A stretch of DNA of 64,000 nucleotides from Bradyrhizobium sp. WSM3983 (GTDB lineage Bacteria > Pseudomonadota > Alphaproteobacteria > Rhizobiales > Xanthobacteraceae): positions 1 through 64,000 of the forward strand of contig NZ_AXAY01000010.1 of assembly GCF_000473045.1 (NCBI RefSeq), in the 5' to 3' direction. Every line of letters starts with the position of its first letter. The first letter of the stretch is position 1. The notes beneath the pieces were generated by a model. It saw nothing but the letters and a program-made list of their open reading frames with translations. It ran no database searches and was not told the origin of the DNA. Shown here piece by piece: positions 1 to 7,416 of the stretch. The translations under genes were made by a program, and so were the position numbers.

Positions 1-242
1 AGAGCACGGCATAAGCCGTCAACCCATCGCGCAGGGAAGGCCGAGTGATTGGCACCACCTGTATGCTGCTGTGCGGTTTTCCTGCGTGTGCTTTTCGCGC
101 AGCGGACCGCGGGTGCGAGGTCAGCACCCGGCCTTCCCTGCGCCCTCTCGGATAGGAGGGTGGCAAGAAACTGGAGAGATCAAGCAAAGCTCGGGCGAAT
201 TGCGCCGCGAGGCCGCGAAGGTGTGTCTGGAGCTGCACACCC
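1..242. other. No gene recognised at window edge
   Basis: This stretch has short open frames on both strands, but none shows a plausible start site, a hydrophobic leader or a recognisable motif. It leads into a cluster of intergenic inverted repeats, so it is probably the end of a non-coding region whose gene lies outside the window. Confidence 0.5.
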
Positions 243-349
243 GCTGTCATCGCCCGGCTTGACCGGGTGATCCAGCACTCGGAGACGGTTGTGATCGAGC
301 AGAGAGGCTGCGGCGTACTGGATTCCCCGCCTTCGCGGGGAATGACAGC
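243..349. repeat. Long imperfect inverted repeat, Bradyrhizobium-type
   Basis: The left arm (243-278) begins GCTGTCATCGCCCGGCTTGA. The right arm (315-349) ends GGGGAATGACAGC and is its imperfect complement, and both arms contain a CTGGAT/ATCCAG core. The layout matches a dispersed intergenic element I recognise from Bradyrhizobium genomes. It can fold into a long cruciform or RNA hairpin. Confidence 0.7.
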
Positions 350-380
350 GCCATTTGGAGAACCATGTTGCCTCATACTC

Positions 381-460
381 CGTCATCGCGAGCGCAGCGA
401 AGCAATCCAGACTGTTGCCGCAGAAAGACTCTGGATTGCTTCGCTGCGCTCGCAATGACG
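381..460. repeat. Inverted repeat with GAGCGCAGCGAAGCAATCCAG arms (intergenic palindrome)
   Basis: The arms at 381-413 and 428-460 are near-perfect reverse complements around a loop of roughly 14 bases. The arm core, about GAGCGCAGCGAAGCAATCC, is a very common dispersed palindrome between genes of Bradyrhizobium and relatives (recognised from memory). It codes for nothing, although it creates spurious open frames on both strands. Confidence 0.8.
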
Positions 461-498
461 AGATGTGGAAGCGGACGTGCGTCATGCGCCCATCTCGT

Positions 499-631
499 GC
501 CCCGGACGCAGCGCAGCGTCTCTTCGACGGTGTGCTGCAGAGCCGGGGCCCATGTCGCCGCATTGCGTCGTGTCGCTTTCTGGGTCCCGGCTCTGCGCAG
601 CAGCGTTACACGCTGCAGCGCGTCCGGGACA
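499..631. repeat. Third dispersed inverted repeat (CCCGGACGC...GCGTCCGGG)
   Basis: The left part reads GCCCCGGACGCAGCGCAGCG and the right part ends GCAGCGCGTCCGGGAC. Inner segments also pair (GAGCCGGGGCCCA with TGGGTCCCGGCTC). This is a third distinct repeat family within 400 bases and, like the others, is intergenic. Confidence 0.7.
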
Positions 632-666
632 CGAGAGGGACGAGAGCCGCGCCTAAGCCTTCAACA

Positions 667-885
667 TCACCTTCCGGCTGGCGCTGACATTGCGCCGTTG
701 GCGTAGCGCGACCAGTCGGGTGCGGTTGGCTGCGATGGCCATATGGCCGCGTTGGAGTCGCGCGCTGACCGGGTGATGGGGGCAGGCTGGGCCTTGCGGC
801 CGTGATGGCGATCGCTTGCCGCGGCGGTCTGGATGGTGACGGCGGTGATCAGCGTGGCGCTGAGAATGGCAAGAGTCTTTTGCAT
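667..885 (-). CDS. Small secreted protein of unknown function
   Basis: The 72-residue product starts with a clear signal peptide (MQKTLAILSATLITAVTI..., likely cleaved after the AAA-S region near residue 24). A short mature part follows with a His/Arg patch (DRHHGR) and a proline/tryptophan-rich tail. GGGAGAAACAACC before the ATG is a good ribosome site, and this start is far better than the long upstream extension of the same frame. I recognise no domain. The gene stands alone, divergent from the next small secreted protein. Confidence 0.65.
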   Translation of the reverse strand: MQKTLAILSATLITAVTIQTAAASDRHHGRKAQPAPITRSARDSNAAIWPSQPTAPDWSRYANGAMSAPAGR

Positions 886-1106
886 GGTTGTTTCTCCCGT
901 GACGACGGCCCGGTTTTGAGAAGTGTCATCGTCATCGCCGCTGACATGGCGACGCGTCCGGCCGAATATCACCGTCTCCGGCTTCACGATGGGGCGAGCA
1001 AATTTTTTGGTCCCGGCTAAATATTCGGCAATCGCCCAGTGGGGCGCGGTGGACTTGCCCCTTGCAATCCGGTTGAATGGGACAAATCGAGGTTTCAGGC
1101 GCGACA

Positions 1107-1388
1107 ATGATGTCGAAATATCTGCTGGTCCTGCTTTTGATCGCCTCGCCGGCCGCGGCGCAGGTGAAACCTGCTCCCAAGACTGCGGCAGCGCATTCCG
1201 ACCCTTGCGCGCCGATCGGACGCACCGCGGACGGCAAACTGGTCTATTCCATGAAATGCGAGAACCTGCCGGCGCCGCCTGCGCCACCGCCGCAGGCGGA
1301 ACTGAAGGAGGCGCCCGCACCCACCGCCGAGCCGGAGCCAGAGGTGCGGCGGAGCGGCCTGTTCGGCTGGTCTTACGACCGCCGGTGA
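1107..1388 (+). CDS. Small secreted Pro/Ala-rich protein
   Basis: The 93-residue product has a signal peptide (residues about 1-19, ending SPAAAQ). A central segment follows with two cysteines (DPCAPIG and MKCENLP) that could pair. The tail is rich in Pro, Ala and Glu and ends with an FGWSYDRR stretch. The start is one of two adjacent ATG codons (1107 or 1110); the in-frame ATG at 1077 would put ten residues before the leader. No family is recognised. It ends about 30 bases before a sigma-54-like promoter and is probably not part of the purine operon that follows. Confidence 0.65.
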   Translation: MMSKYLLVLLLIASPAAAQVKPAPKTAAAHSDPCAPIGRTADGKLVYSMKCENLPAPPAPPPQAELKEAPAPTAEPEPEVRRSGLFGWSYDRR

Positions 1389-1419
1389 AGGGTCCCAGCG
1401 CCACTTGCGCGAAGCCCGC

Positions 1420-1434
1420 TGGAATGCTCTTTGC
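1420..1434 (+). promoter_or_regulatory. Sigma-54-type promoter candidate for DUF3830-puuE-uraDH
   Basis: TGGAATGCTCTTTGC has the invariant GG and GC of a -24/-12 promoter at exact spacing (TGG-N8-TTGC). Positions 4 and 6 differ from the TGGCACG consensus. A start about 12 bases downstream would give a leader of roughly 35 bases before the ATG at 1480. Similar elements precede other purine operons in this window, which raises its credibility. Confidence 0.5.
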
Positions 1435-1479
1435 GTGCAAGTTCCCGTGGGGCCACGGCCCCCGATCCAGAGAGATGAG

Positions 1480-1893
1480 ATGAGCAAACTCGTTATCCGT
1501 GCCGGCGATTTCACCTTCGATGCCCGCTTCGAGGAGCAGGCGGCGCCGAAGACCGTCGCGGCGTTCCGCAAGGCGCTGCCGTTCGAGAGCCACATCATTC
1601 ATGTGCGCTGGAGCGGTGAAGGCGTCTGGATGCCGCTCGGCGACCTCGACTTCGGCGTCGGCTACGAGAACCACACCAGCTATCCCGCGCCGGGCCAGAT
1701 CATCCTCTATCCCGGCGGCATCAGCGAGACCGAGATCCTGATGGCCTATGGCGGCGTGCATTTCGCCAGCAAGATGGGCCAGCTCGCCGGCAATCACTTC
1801 ATCACCGTGACCTCGGGCCTCGAGAATCTCGCGACGCTGGGCAAGAGCGTGCTGTGGAAGGGCGCTCTGCCGATCCGCTTCGAGGAAGTCTGA
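1480..1893 (+). CDS. DUF3830 family protein (cyclophilin-like fold predicted)
   Basis: The 137-residue protein matches my memory of the DUF3830 family: an N-terminal FTFDARFEEQAAPKT segment, HVRWSGEGVW, ENHTSYPAPGQI and YPGGISETEI. The family is thought to have a cyclophilin-like beta-barrel, and its activity is not established. The ATG at 1480 follows AGAGAGATG; the 25 upstream in-frame residues look non-coding. Its stop is immediately followed by the GTG start of the allantoinase gene, so the two are almost certainly co-translated. That ties this uncharacterised protein to ureide breakdown, perhaps as an accessory or small-molecule-binding enzyme (inference). Confidence 0.85.
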   Translation: MSKLVIRAGDFTFDARFEEQAAPKTVAAFRKALPFESHIIHVRWSGEGVWMPLGDLDFGVGYENHTSYPAPGQIILYPGGISETEILMAYGGVHFASKMGQLAGNHFITVTSGLENLATLGKSVLWKGALPIRFEEV

Positions 1894-2829
1894 GTGACTG
1901 ACGCCCGCTATCCGCGCGATCTTCGCGGTTACGGCCGCAGTCCGCCGCATCCGCAATGGCCCGGCGACGCGCGGGTCGCTGTGCAGTTCGTCGTCAATTT
2001 CGAGGAAGGCGGCGAGAACAACATTTTGCACGGTGACCGCGCGTCGGAGGCGTTTTTATCCGACGTGCTGGGCGCGCAGCCCTGGCCGGGCCAGCGTCAC
2101 GCCAATATCGAATCCATGTTCGAATATGGCTCGCGCGCCGGCTTCTGGCGGCTGTGGCGGATGTTCAACGAGCGGAAGTGGCCGACCACCGTGTTCGGTG
2201 TCGCCACCGCGCTGAAGCGCAATCCGGAAATCGTGGCCGCGATGAAGGAGTCCGGCTGGGACATCGCGAGCCATAGCCTGAAATGGATCGAGCACAAGGA
2301 CATGACGGAAGCGCAGGAGCGCGCCGAGATTGCCGAGTCGATCCGCGTCCATACCGAGGCGACCGGTTCGCGGCCGCTCGGCTGGTACACCGGGCGCTCC
2401 TCAATCAACACCAACCGTCTGCTGATGGAGGAGGGCGGCTTCCTCTATCTCTGCGATTCCTATGCCGACGATCTGCCCTATTGGGTCAAGGGCGCAAACG
2501 GCAAGCAGCTCATCATTCCCTATACCCTCGATGCCAACGACATGCGGTTCATCAATCCGCAGGGCTTTGCCGAGGGCGAGCAGTTCTACACCTATCTGAA
2601 GGATGCGTTCGACGTGCTCTATGCCGAAGGCGAGACCGCGCCGAAGATGATGTCGGTGGGTCTGCACTGCCGTCTCGCCGGCCGGCCCGGCCGCGCCGCG
2701 GGCCTGATCCGCTTCCTCGACTATATCGGCAAGCACGAGCGCGTCTGGGTGCCGACGCGGTTGCAGATCGCGCAGCATTGGCACGACAAGCACGCGCATC
2801 TTGCCGCCGACGCATTCGAGATCGGGTGA
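1894..2829 (+). CDS. puuE: Allantoinase, polysaccharide-deacetylase type (PuuE)
   Basis: The 311-residue protein belongs to the metal-independent PuuE allantoinase family of the polysaccharide-deacetylase (NodB) fold, which opens allantoin to allantoate. Visible family marks are FVVNFEEGGENN (residues 32-43), the HANIESMFEYGSRAG segment, SHSLKW (126-131) and the C-terminal GLHCRLAGRPGR. The length is typical. It starts with GTG directly after the DUF3830 stop codon, and the UraD-UraH fusion begins five bases after its stop, so the three form one operon covering the ring-opening steps after urate. It is a cytoplasmic enzyme. Confidence 0.93.
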   Translation: MTDARYPRDLRGYGRSPPHPQWPGDARVAVQFVVNFEEGGENNILHGDRASEAFLSDVLGAQPWPGQRHANIESMFEYGSRAGFWRLWRMFNERKWPTTVFGVATALKRNPEIVAAMKESGWDIASHSLKWIEHKDMTEAQERAEIAESIRVHTEATGSRPLGWYTGRSSINTNRLLMEEGGFLYLCDSYADDLPYWVKGANGKQLIIPYTLDANDMRFINPQGFAEGEQFYTYLKDAFDVLYAEGETAPKMMSVGLHCRLAGRPGRAAGLIRFLDYIGKHERVWVPTRLQIAQHWHDKHAHLAADAFEIG

Positions 2830-2834
2830 GGACG

Positions 2835-3722
2835 ATGTCGCAGATCTCGCTCGCCGAGCTCAACGCCGCAAGCCAGGCCGATTTCGTCGCCGCGCTCGCC
2901 AATGTCGTCGAATATTCGCCCTGGATCGCCGAGCATCTCGCCGCGCAGCGGCCGTTTGCCGGCATCAACCAGTTGCATGCGGCGCTGATGGCGGCCATTC
3001 AGAGTGCCGAACCCGACGTGCAGATGGCATTGATCCGCGCACATCCCGATCTCGCCAACAAGACCCAGCGCGCGGCGGGCCTGACGGCGGAATCGACCCA
3101 CGAGCAGAACAGTGCGGGCCTCGATCGGCTGTCGGAGGCTGAATACGCGGCATTCGAGCGCGTCAACAACGCCTACCGCGAAAAGTTCGCCATCCCCTAT
3201 ATCGTCTGCGTGCGGCGTCACACCAAGGATTCCGTGCTTAGCGACTTCGAGACGCGGTTGCGCAATATCGCCAAGACCGAGACTCGACGCGCGATCGAGG
3301 AGATCGGCCGCATCTCCGCGCTCCGGCTCGATCAGCTCGTCATCGCCGATGACAAGCTGAAGGTGCACGGCCGGCTCTCGACCCATGTGCTGGACAATCA
3401 CGCCGGCAAGCCCGCGCCTGGAATTGCGGTGGAGCTGGTCGAGCTCGCAAATCTCGGCGAGAGCCGCGTGATCGCGCGCGCGGTGACCAACGCCGACGGC
3501 CGCACCGACCAGCCGCTGATCGGCGGGCGGCCGCTGCCGATCGGCCGCTACGAGCTACGGTTCAACGTCGCCAGTTATTACGCCGAGCGTAACGTGCAGC
3601 TCCCCGATCCGCCGTTCCTCGACGAGATCCCGCTGCGCTTCGCGATCAGCGAGCCCGAGGGGCACTATCACGTGCCGCTGCTGGTGACGCCCTGGAGCTA
3701 TTCGACGTACCGCGGGAGTTAG
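2835..3722 (+). CDS. uraD-uraH: Fused OHCU decarboxylase - 5-hydroxyisourate hydrolase
   Basis: One 295-residue chain joins two urate-pathway enzymes. Residues 1-165 are 2-oxo-4-hydroxy-4-carboxy-5-ureidoimidazoline decarboxylase (AHPDLANK with His70, STHEQNSAGL with Glu90). Residues 176-295 are the transthyretin-related 5-hydroxyisourate hydrolase (LSTHVLDN with His184, Arg223 in GRTDQPL, EGHYHVP and the terminal YRGS signature). The order is the same as in plant allantoin synthase. The ATG at 2835 follows GTGAGGAC; the upstream 180 in-frame codons are antisense-like and lie in puuE. The product converts 5-hydroxyisourate to S-allantoin, the substrate of PuuE just upstream. The 3' end overlaps the convergent xanthine dehydrogenase gene by four bases. 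Confidence 0.93.
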   Translation: MSQISLAELNAASQADFVAALANVVEYSPWIAEHLAAQRPFAGINQLHAALMAAIQSAEPDVQMALIRAHPDLANKTQRAAGLTAESTHEQNSAGLDRLSEAEYAAFERVNNAYREKFAIPYIVCVRRHTKDSVLSDFETRLRNIAKTETRRAIEEIGRISALRLDQLVIADDKLKVHGRLSTHVLDNHAGKPAPGIAVELVELANLGESRVIARAVTNADGRTDQPLIGGRPLPIGRYELRFNVASYYAERNVQLPDPPFLDEIPLRFAISEPEGHYHVPLLVTPWSYSTYRGS

Positions 3723-6445
3723 TCGCCGAACTTCTCGTGCAGGGCCGGAAACAGCCGGTCCGGCTTGAAGGGCGGCGCGGTGAAGCGGATGCCGGTGGCG
3801 TCGGCGATCGCATTGCCGAGCGCGGCTGCGACTGGATTGTACGGGCTCTCGCTCATCGACTTGGCGCCAAGCGGTCCGATCGTATCGGACGTCTCGGCGA
3901 ACAACACCTCCGTGCGCGGCACGTCCGCGAAGGACGGCAGATGGTAGTCACGGAATTTGGGGTTGGTGACGCGGCCCTCGGCATCGATCACCATCTCCTC
4001 GTAGAGCGCCGCACCGAGGGCCTGGGCTACGCCACCCTCGACCTGGCCGCGGCACTGCATGGGATTGGCGACGACGCCGGCATCGGCCGCCTGCACGCTC
4101 CTGAGAATCTTGATCTCGCCGGTGCCGGTGTTCACGGCGATGCGAAAGCCATGCACGTTGAAGCCGACCGAGCGCGGCGTTCCATCGGAGGTGCCGTGCC
4201 CGGCGAGAGGACGACCGGCTTTGCGCGCGAGCTCGGCCAGCTCGGCAAAGGACATGCGCCGCACGCCGCTGACGACGAATTCGCCCTCGAGGGTGCAACT
4301 CGCTGTATCACAAAGCCACGCGCCGGCAGTGGCCGCCTTCAACTCGGTCGCAAGCTGCGTCGCGGCGGCCTGCGTTGCCTTGCCGGCGACGAACGTGCCT
4401 GTGCTGCCATAGGCGCCGGTGTCGTGGCCGCCATGGGCGGTGTCGGACTGGCGCAGGCGGATCCTGTCGGCGGTGGTCGCCAAAATCGTCGCGGCGATCT
4501 GCCGGTGCACCGTGCTGGTACCATTGCCGAACTCGGCGGTGCCGACGGTGAGATCGAAGCCGCCATCATCGTTGAGTGCGATCATCGCGTCCGCGATGTG
4601 GCCGGCGGGCGGCACCGTGTCGATCATGGTCAGCGCGACGCCGTCGCCGGTCAGCCATTCCGGCGACAATTCGGGCTGCGGCTGATCGACCTGCATCGCG
4701 CGCTCGACCAGGTCGATGCACTGATCGAGCCCGTAGGAGCCATAGAGCACGTCGTGATAGTCGGACTCAGGCGGCGACAGCATGGGATCGCCGGGCCTAA
4801 TGATATTTCGGCGGCGCATGTCGTAAGGGCTGATGCCGAGCTGCTTGGCCAGCTCGTCGATGGCGGCTTCCACCGCGATCACGGTCTGCGGCAGGCCGTA
4901 GCCGCGAAACGCACCCGCCGGCACCGTGTTGGTGTAGACGACGAATCCGTCGACGCGCTTGTTCGGGCAGTTGTAGACGGCGATGGACTCCGACACCGCG
5001 TGGAACATCACGGAGGGGCCATGGTTGCCGTAGGCGCCGGTATTGGAGAGCACGTCGAGCTGGAGCGCCGTGAGCCTGCCGTCGGCATCGGCGCCGGCCT
5101 TGATCTGGACCCGCATCGGGTGCCGCGTCGACGTCGCGATGAACTGTTCCTCGCGGGTGAGCTCGAGCTTGACTGGCCGACCGGTCTTCAGCGTGGCGAG
5201 CGCCAGAATATCCTCGACGAACATCTCCTGCTTGCCGCCAAAGCCGCCGCCGACGCGCTCGCAGAACACGCGGACCTTGTCCATGGGAAGCTGAAAGATG
5301 TCCGAGAGCGCACGCCGGGTCAGGAACGGCACCTGCGTCGAGGTGCGGACGTTGAGCACACCGGCATCATCGAGCCAGGCGAGGCCGCCATGGGTCTCAA
5401 GCGCTGCGTGCTGCACACGGTGACTGTGGAAGGTGGCATCAAAGGTGACCGCGGATGTGGCGAGGGCCGAGGCGACATCGCCAAATTCGCCATGCGTCTC
5501 CGCGACGAGATTGCGCTGCGCGTCGGCAACGCGGTTCGTGGTGGTGCGATCAGGATGAACGAGCGGAGCGCCCGGCGCCATCGCCTGTTCGGGATCGATC
5601 AGCGCAGGCAAAATCTCGTAGTCGACCTTCAGCCGTCGGCAAGCCTCCTCGGCAGCGCCTTCACACTCGGCGACCACGGCGGCGACCTTCTGGCCAATGA
5701 AGCGCACGACGTCATCGAGGATGCGGGTGTCTTCGGGGTCCATCCAGTCCTTCTCGTGCCGCGCCGTCGAGAACAGCGCCGAGGGCGCATCCTCATGCGT
5801 CAGCACCGCGTGCACTCCGGGCACGGCCATCGCCGCCGATCTGTCGATCGCGACGATCCTGGCATGTGCATGCGGCGAGCGCAGCAGCTTGATGTGGAGC
5901 AAGCCGTCAATCTGGGTGTCGAACGTATAACGCGCCGCGCCGCGGACGACGTCCGGACCCGCAGGCGCCGGCAGGCTACGGCCGAACGCGCCGCCGGCCT
6001 CGACGCTGTCCTCGACATTGGCCTTGCCGTTGATCGCGTCCTCGATCGCGCGATAGCCGGTGCAGCGACAGATGTTGCCCTTCAGCGCGGCGCCGAGATC
6101 GGTGCGCTGCGCCTGGTTCAGCGCGGCGCAGGTGAGGATCATGCCGGCGGTGCAGAAGCCGCACTGGAATCCCTGCGCGTCGAGGAAGGCTTGCTGCATC
6201 GGGTGCGCGCCGTCGTTGCCAGCAAGTCCCTCGATCGTGGTGACCGAACGACCCTCCGCGCGAAACGCGGGGATCAAACAGCTATGCACCGGCTCGCCGT
6301 CGAGCAGCACGGTGCAGGCGCCGCAATCGCCAGCGTCGCAGCCCTTCTTCACCCCGAAATGGCCGAGCTCCCGCAGAAACGTGCGCAGGCACTGGCCGGC
6401 GCGCGGCGCTTGCGGAAAGTTCGTGCCATTGACCTCGAAGCTCAT
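3719..6445 (-). CDS. Xanthine dehydrogenase-type hydroxylase, fused FeS and molybdopterin domains
   Basis: The 908-residue protein combines two parts. An N-terminal [2Fe-2S] subunit (plant-type cluster Cys36, 41, 44, 56; second cluster Cys95, 98, 126, 128 in CGFC and CRC) spans about residues 1-150. A full molybdenum-cofactor subunit follows. In the Mo part GGGFGGKQE, FRGYGLPQT and the SMSESPYNP segment are visible; the latter keeps the catalytic glutamate (about Glu866) that XDH needs for hydroxylation. The FAD subunit is a separate gene whose stop overlaps this start (ATGA). Given the neighbours, xanthine or hypoxanthine to urate is the likely reaction, although related enzymes oxidise other N-heterocycles. 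Confidence 0.88.
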   Translation of the reverse strand: MSFEVNGTNFPQAPRAGQCLRTFLRELGHFGVKKGCDAGDCGACTVLLDGEPVHSCLIPAFRAEGRSVTTIEGLAGNDGAHPMQQAFLDAQGFQCGFCTAGMILTCAALNQAQRTDLGAALKGNICRCTGYRAIEDAINGKANVEDSVEAGGAFGRSLPAPAGPDVVRGAARYTFDTQIDGLLHIKLLRSPHAHARIVAIDRSAAMAVPGVHAVLTHEDAPSALFSTARHEKDWMDPEDTRILDDVVRFIGQKVAAVVAECEGAAEEACRRLKVDYEILPALIDPEQAMAPGAPLVHPDRTTTNRVADAQRNLVAETHGEFGDVASALATSAVTFDATFHSHRVQHAALETHGGLAWLDDAGVLNVRTSTQVPFLTRRALSDIFQLPMDKVRVFCERVGGGFGGKQEMFVEDILALATLKTGRPVKLELTREEQFIATSTRHPMRVQIKAGADADGRLTALQLDVLSNTGAYGNHGPSVMFHAVSESIAVYNCPNKRVDGFVVYTNTVPAGAFRGYGLPQTVIAVEAAIDELAKQLGISPYDMRRRNIIRPGDPMLSPPESDYHDVLYGSYGLDQCIDLVERAMQVDQPQPELSPEWLTGDGVALTMIDTVPPAGHIADAMIALNDDGGFDLTVGTAEFGNGTSTVHRQIAATILATTADRIRLRQSDTAHGGHDTGAYGSTGTFVAGKATQAAATQLATELKAATAGAWLCDTASCTLEGEFVVSGVRRMSFAELAELARKAGRPLAGHGTSDGTPRSVGFNVHGFRIAVNTGTGEIKILRSVQAADAGVVANPMQCRGQVEGGVAQALGAALYEEMVIDAEGRVTNPKFRDYHLPSFADVPRTEVLFAETSDTIGPLGAKSMSESPYNPVAAALGNAIADATGIRFTAPPFKPDRLFPALHEKFGD

Positions 6446-7269
6446 GGCGGCGTTGTACCCAGGAGCTCGGCGCGGATCTCCTCGGCGAGCCGCAGCGTCA
6501 TGTGCTTGCGCCAGAGCGGCTTGCCATGAATGTCGGTGTGATAGAGGTCGTCTGTGATTGCCTCGGCGATTGTCGTGCGAAGCGCACTCGCATCGGGCGG
6601 CTTTGGAAACGGCAACGGGATCGGGCGCACGGTCGATGCGGTCACCGTCAGCTTCAGCGCACCATCGCCATCGAGGCTCCCGATCAGAAGGGCCGCGGAG
6701 CGGCCGACCGGCGCGAGCGAGATCTGGCGAAACGCGGAGCGGCGCTTGAGTGCGGCGATTGGAATGTCGATCTGCCTCAGCAGGTCACCCGGCGAAAGGC
6801 GGTTGCGCTGGTTGCCCGTGACGAATTCGACGACGGGAATCCTCTGCTCGCCACCGCCGGCCTTCCAGATCGTGCAGACGCCGTCGAGCGCGGCGGTGAG
6901 CGAGATCATCGGCCCCGCCGGCAGCGACATGCAGAGATTGCCGCCCACCGTCGCCGTCTTCCAGATTTTGAAGGAAGCGATAAAAGCGCGGCAGCATCGG
7001 CTGATCAGTGGTGCTGCGAGCCAGTCGGCGGGGCAGGTGAGCGCATCGAGTTGCGAGATTGTGCAGGTGGCGGCGATGCTGAGGTGGCTCTCGGTGATCG
7101 CCAGCGCCGGCCATTTCAGGTCGGTGAGATCGATCAGCCGCGTGAGGTGGACTTGCGGCTCCGAGAACAGCCACGTGCCGCCCGCGAGCCAAGCATCACC
7201 TGGCGTCCAAACGGGCAGCTCGGAGCGCGTTTGCGGATGGCTGACCGCTGTGATGGTATTCAAGTCCAT
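6442..7269 (-). CDS. FAD-binding subunit of the xanthine dehydrogenase-type enzyme
   Basis: The 275-residue protein has the FAD-binding domain pattern of molybdenum hydroxylases: AGGTWLFSE near residue 30, then KTATVGGNLCMSLPAGPM (FAD loop), and a C-terminal CO-dehydrogenase-flavoprotein-like domain. It starts at the ATG at 7269; the 39-residue upstream extension lies in the divergent promoter region and looks artificial. Its stop overlaps the next gene (ATGA), giving a two-gene operon that builds an FeS/Mo plus FAD enzyme. A sigma-54-like promoter sits about 43-57 bases upstream. Confidence 0.85.
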   Translation of the reverse strand: MDLNTITAVSHPQTRSELPVWTPGDAWLAGGTWLFSEPQVHLTRLIDLTDLKWPALAITESHLSIAATCTISQLDALTCPADWLAAPLISRCCRAFIASFKIWKTATVGGNLCMSLPAGPMISLTAALDGVCTIWKAGGGEQRIPVVEFVTGNQRNRLSPGDLLRQIDIPIAALKRRSAFRQISLAPVGRSAALLIGSLDGDGALKLTVTASTVRPIPLPFPKPPDASALRTTIAEAITDDLYHTDIHGKPLWRKHMTLRLAEEIRAELLGTTPP

Positions 7270-7306
7270 GGCTGCGCTTACGCCGGGTGAATTGTGTCGA
7301 GGGAAA

Positions 7307-7318
7307 GTCTTGCAAGAC
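7307..7318. promoter_or_regulatory. 12-bp perfect palindrome in divergent promoter
   Basis: GTCTTGCAAGAC is a perfect palindrome between the divergently transcribed FAD-subunit and deaminase genes. It overlaps the -12 part of the candidate sigma-54 promoter at 7312-7326, so a protein bound here would affect that promoter. The regulator is not known. Confidence 0.35.
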
Positions 7319-7326
7319 CAGCGCCA
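7312..7326 (-). promoter_or_regulatory. Sigma-54-type promoter candidate for the xanthine dehydrogenase operon
   Basis: Read on the minus strand this is TGGCGCTGGTCTTGC, with GG and GC at the exact sigma-54 spacing and only one substitution in the TGGCAC block. The predicted start near 7300 leaves a leader of about 30 bases before the ATG at 7269. Confidence 0.55.
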
Positions 7327-7364
7327 AGTGGCAACAACAAGTCGCAGCAATAACGCTCTCGCGA

Positions 7365-7379
7365 TGGCCTCTGCCTTGC
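7365..7379 (+). promoter_or_regulatory. Sigma-54-type promoter candidate for the purine deaminase gene
   Basis: TGGCCTCTGCCTTGC followed by A keeps TGGC and TTGCA at the right spacing (TGG-N8-TTGC), with the middle less conserved. The predicted start near 7391 is about 26 bases before the ATG at 7417, with the GGGGAG ribosome site in between. Confidence 0.45.
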
Positions 7380-7416
7380 AGGCCATTCGCTAACGAGGGC
7401 GGGGAGAAACAGGATC

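Noticed and set aside
2283-2834. N-terminal extension of the UraD-UraH frame
   Set aside because: It lies entirely within puuE in another frame, is Arg-rich and adds nothing to the decarboxylase domain; ATG at 2835 is preceded by a ribosome site.
3737-6529. Very long plus-strand open frame (930 codons) opposite the xanthine dehydrogenase gene
   Set aside because: It mirrors the GC-rich codon pattern of the true gene, is Arg/His/Gly-rich without any domain, and the opposite strand has clear FeS and molybdenum motifs.
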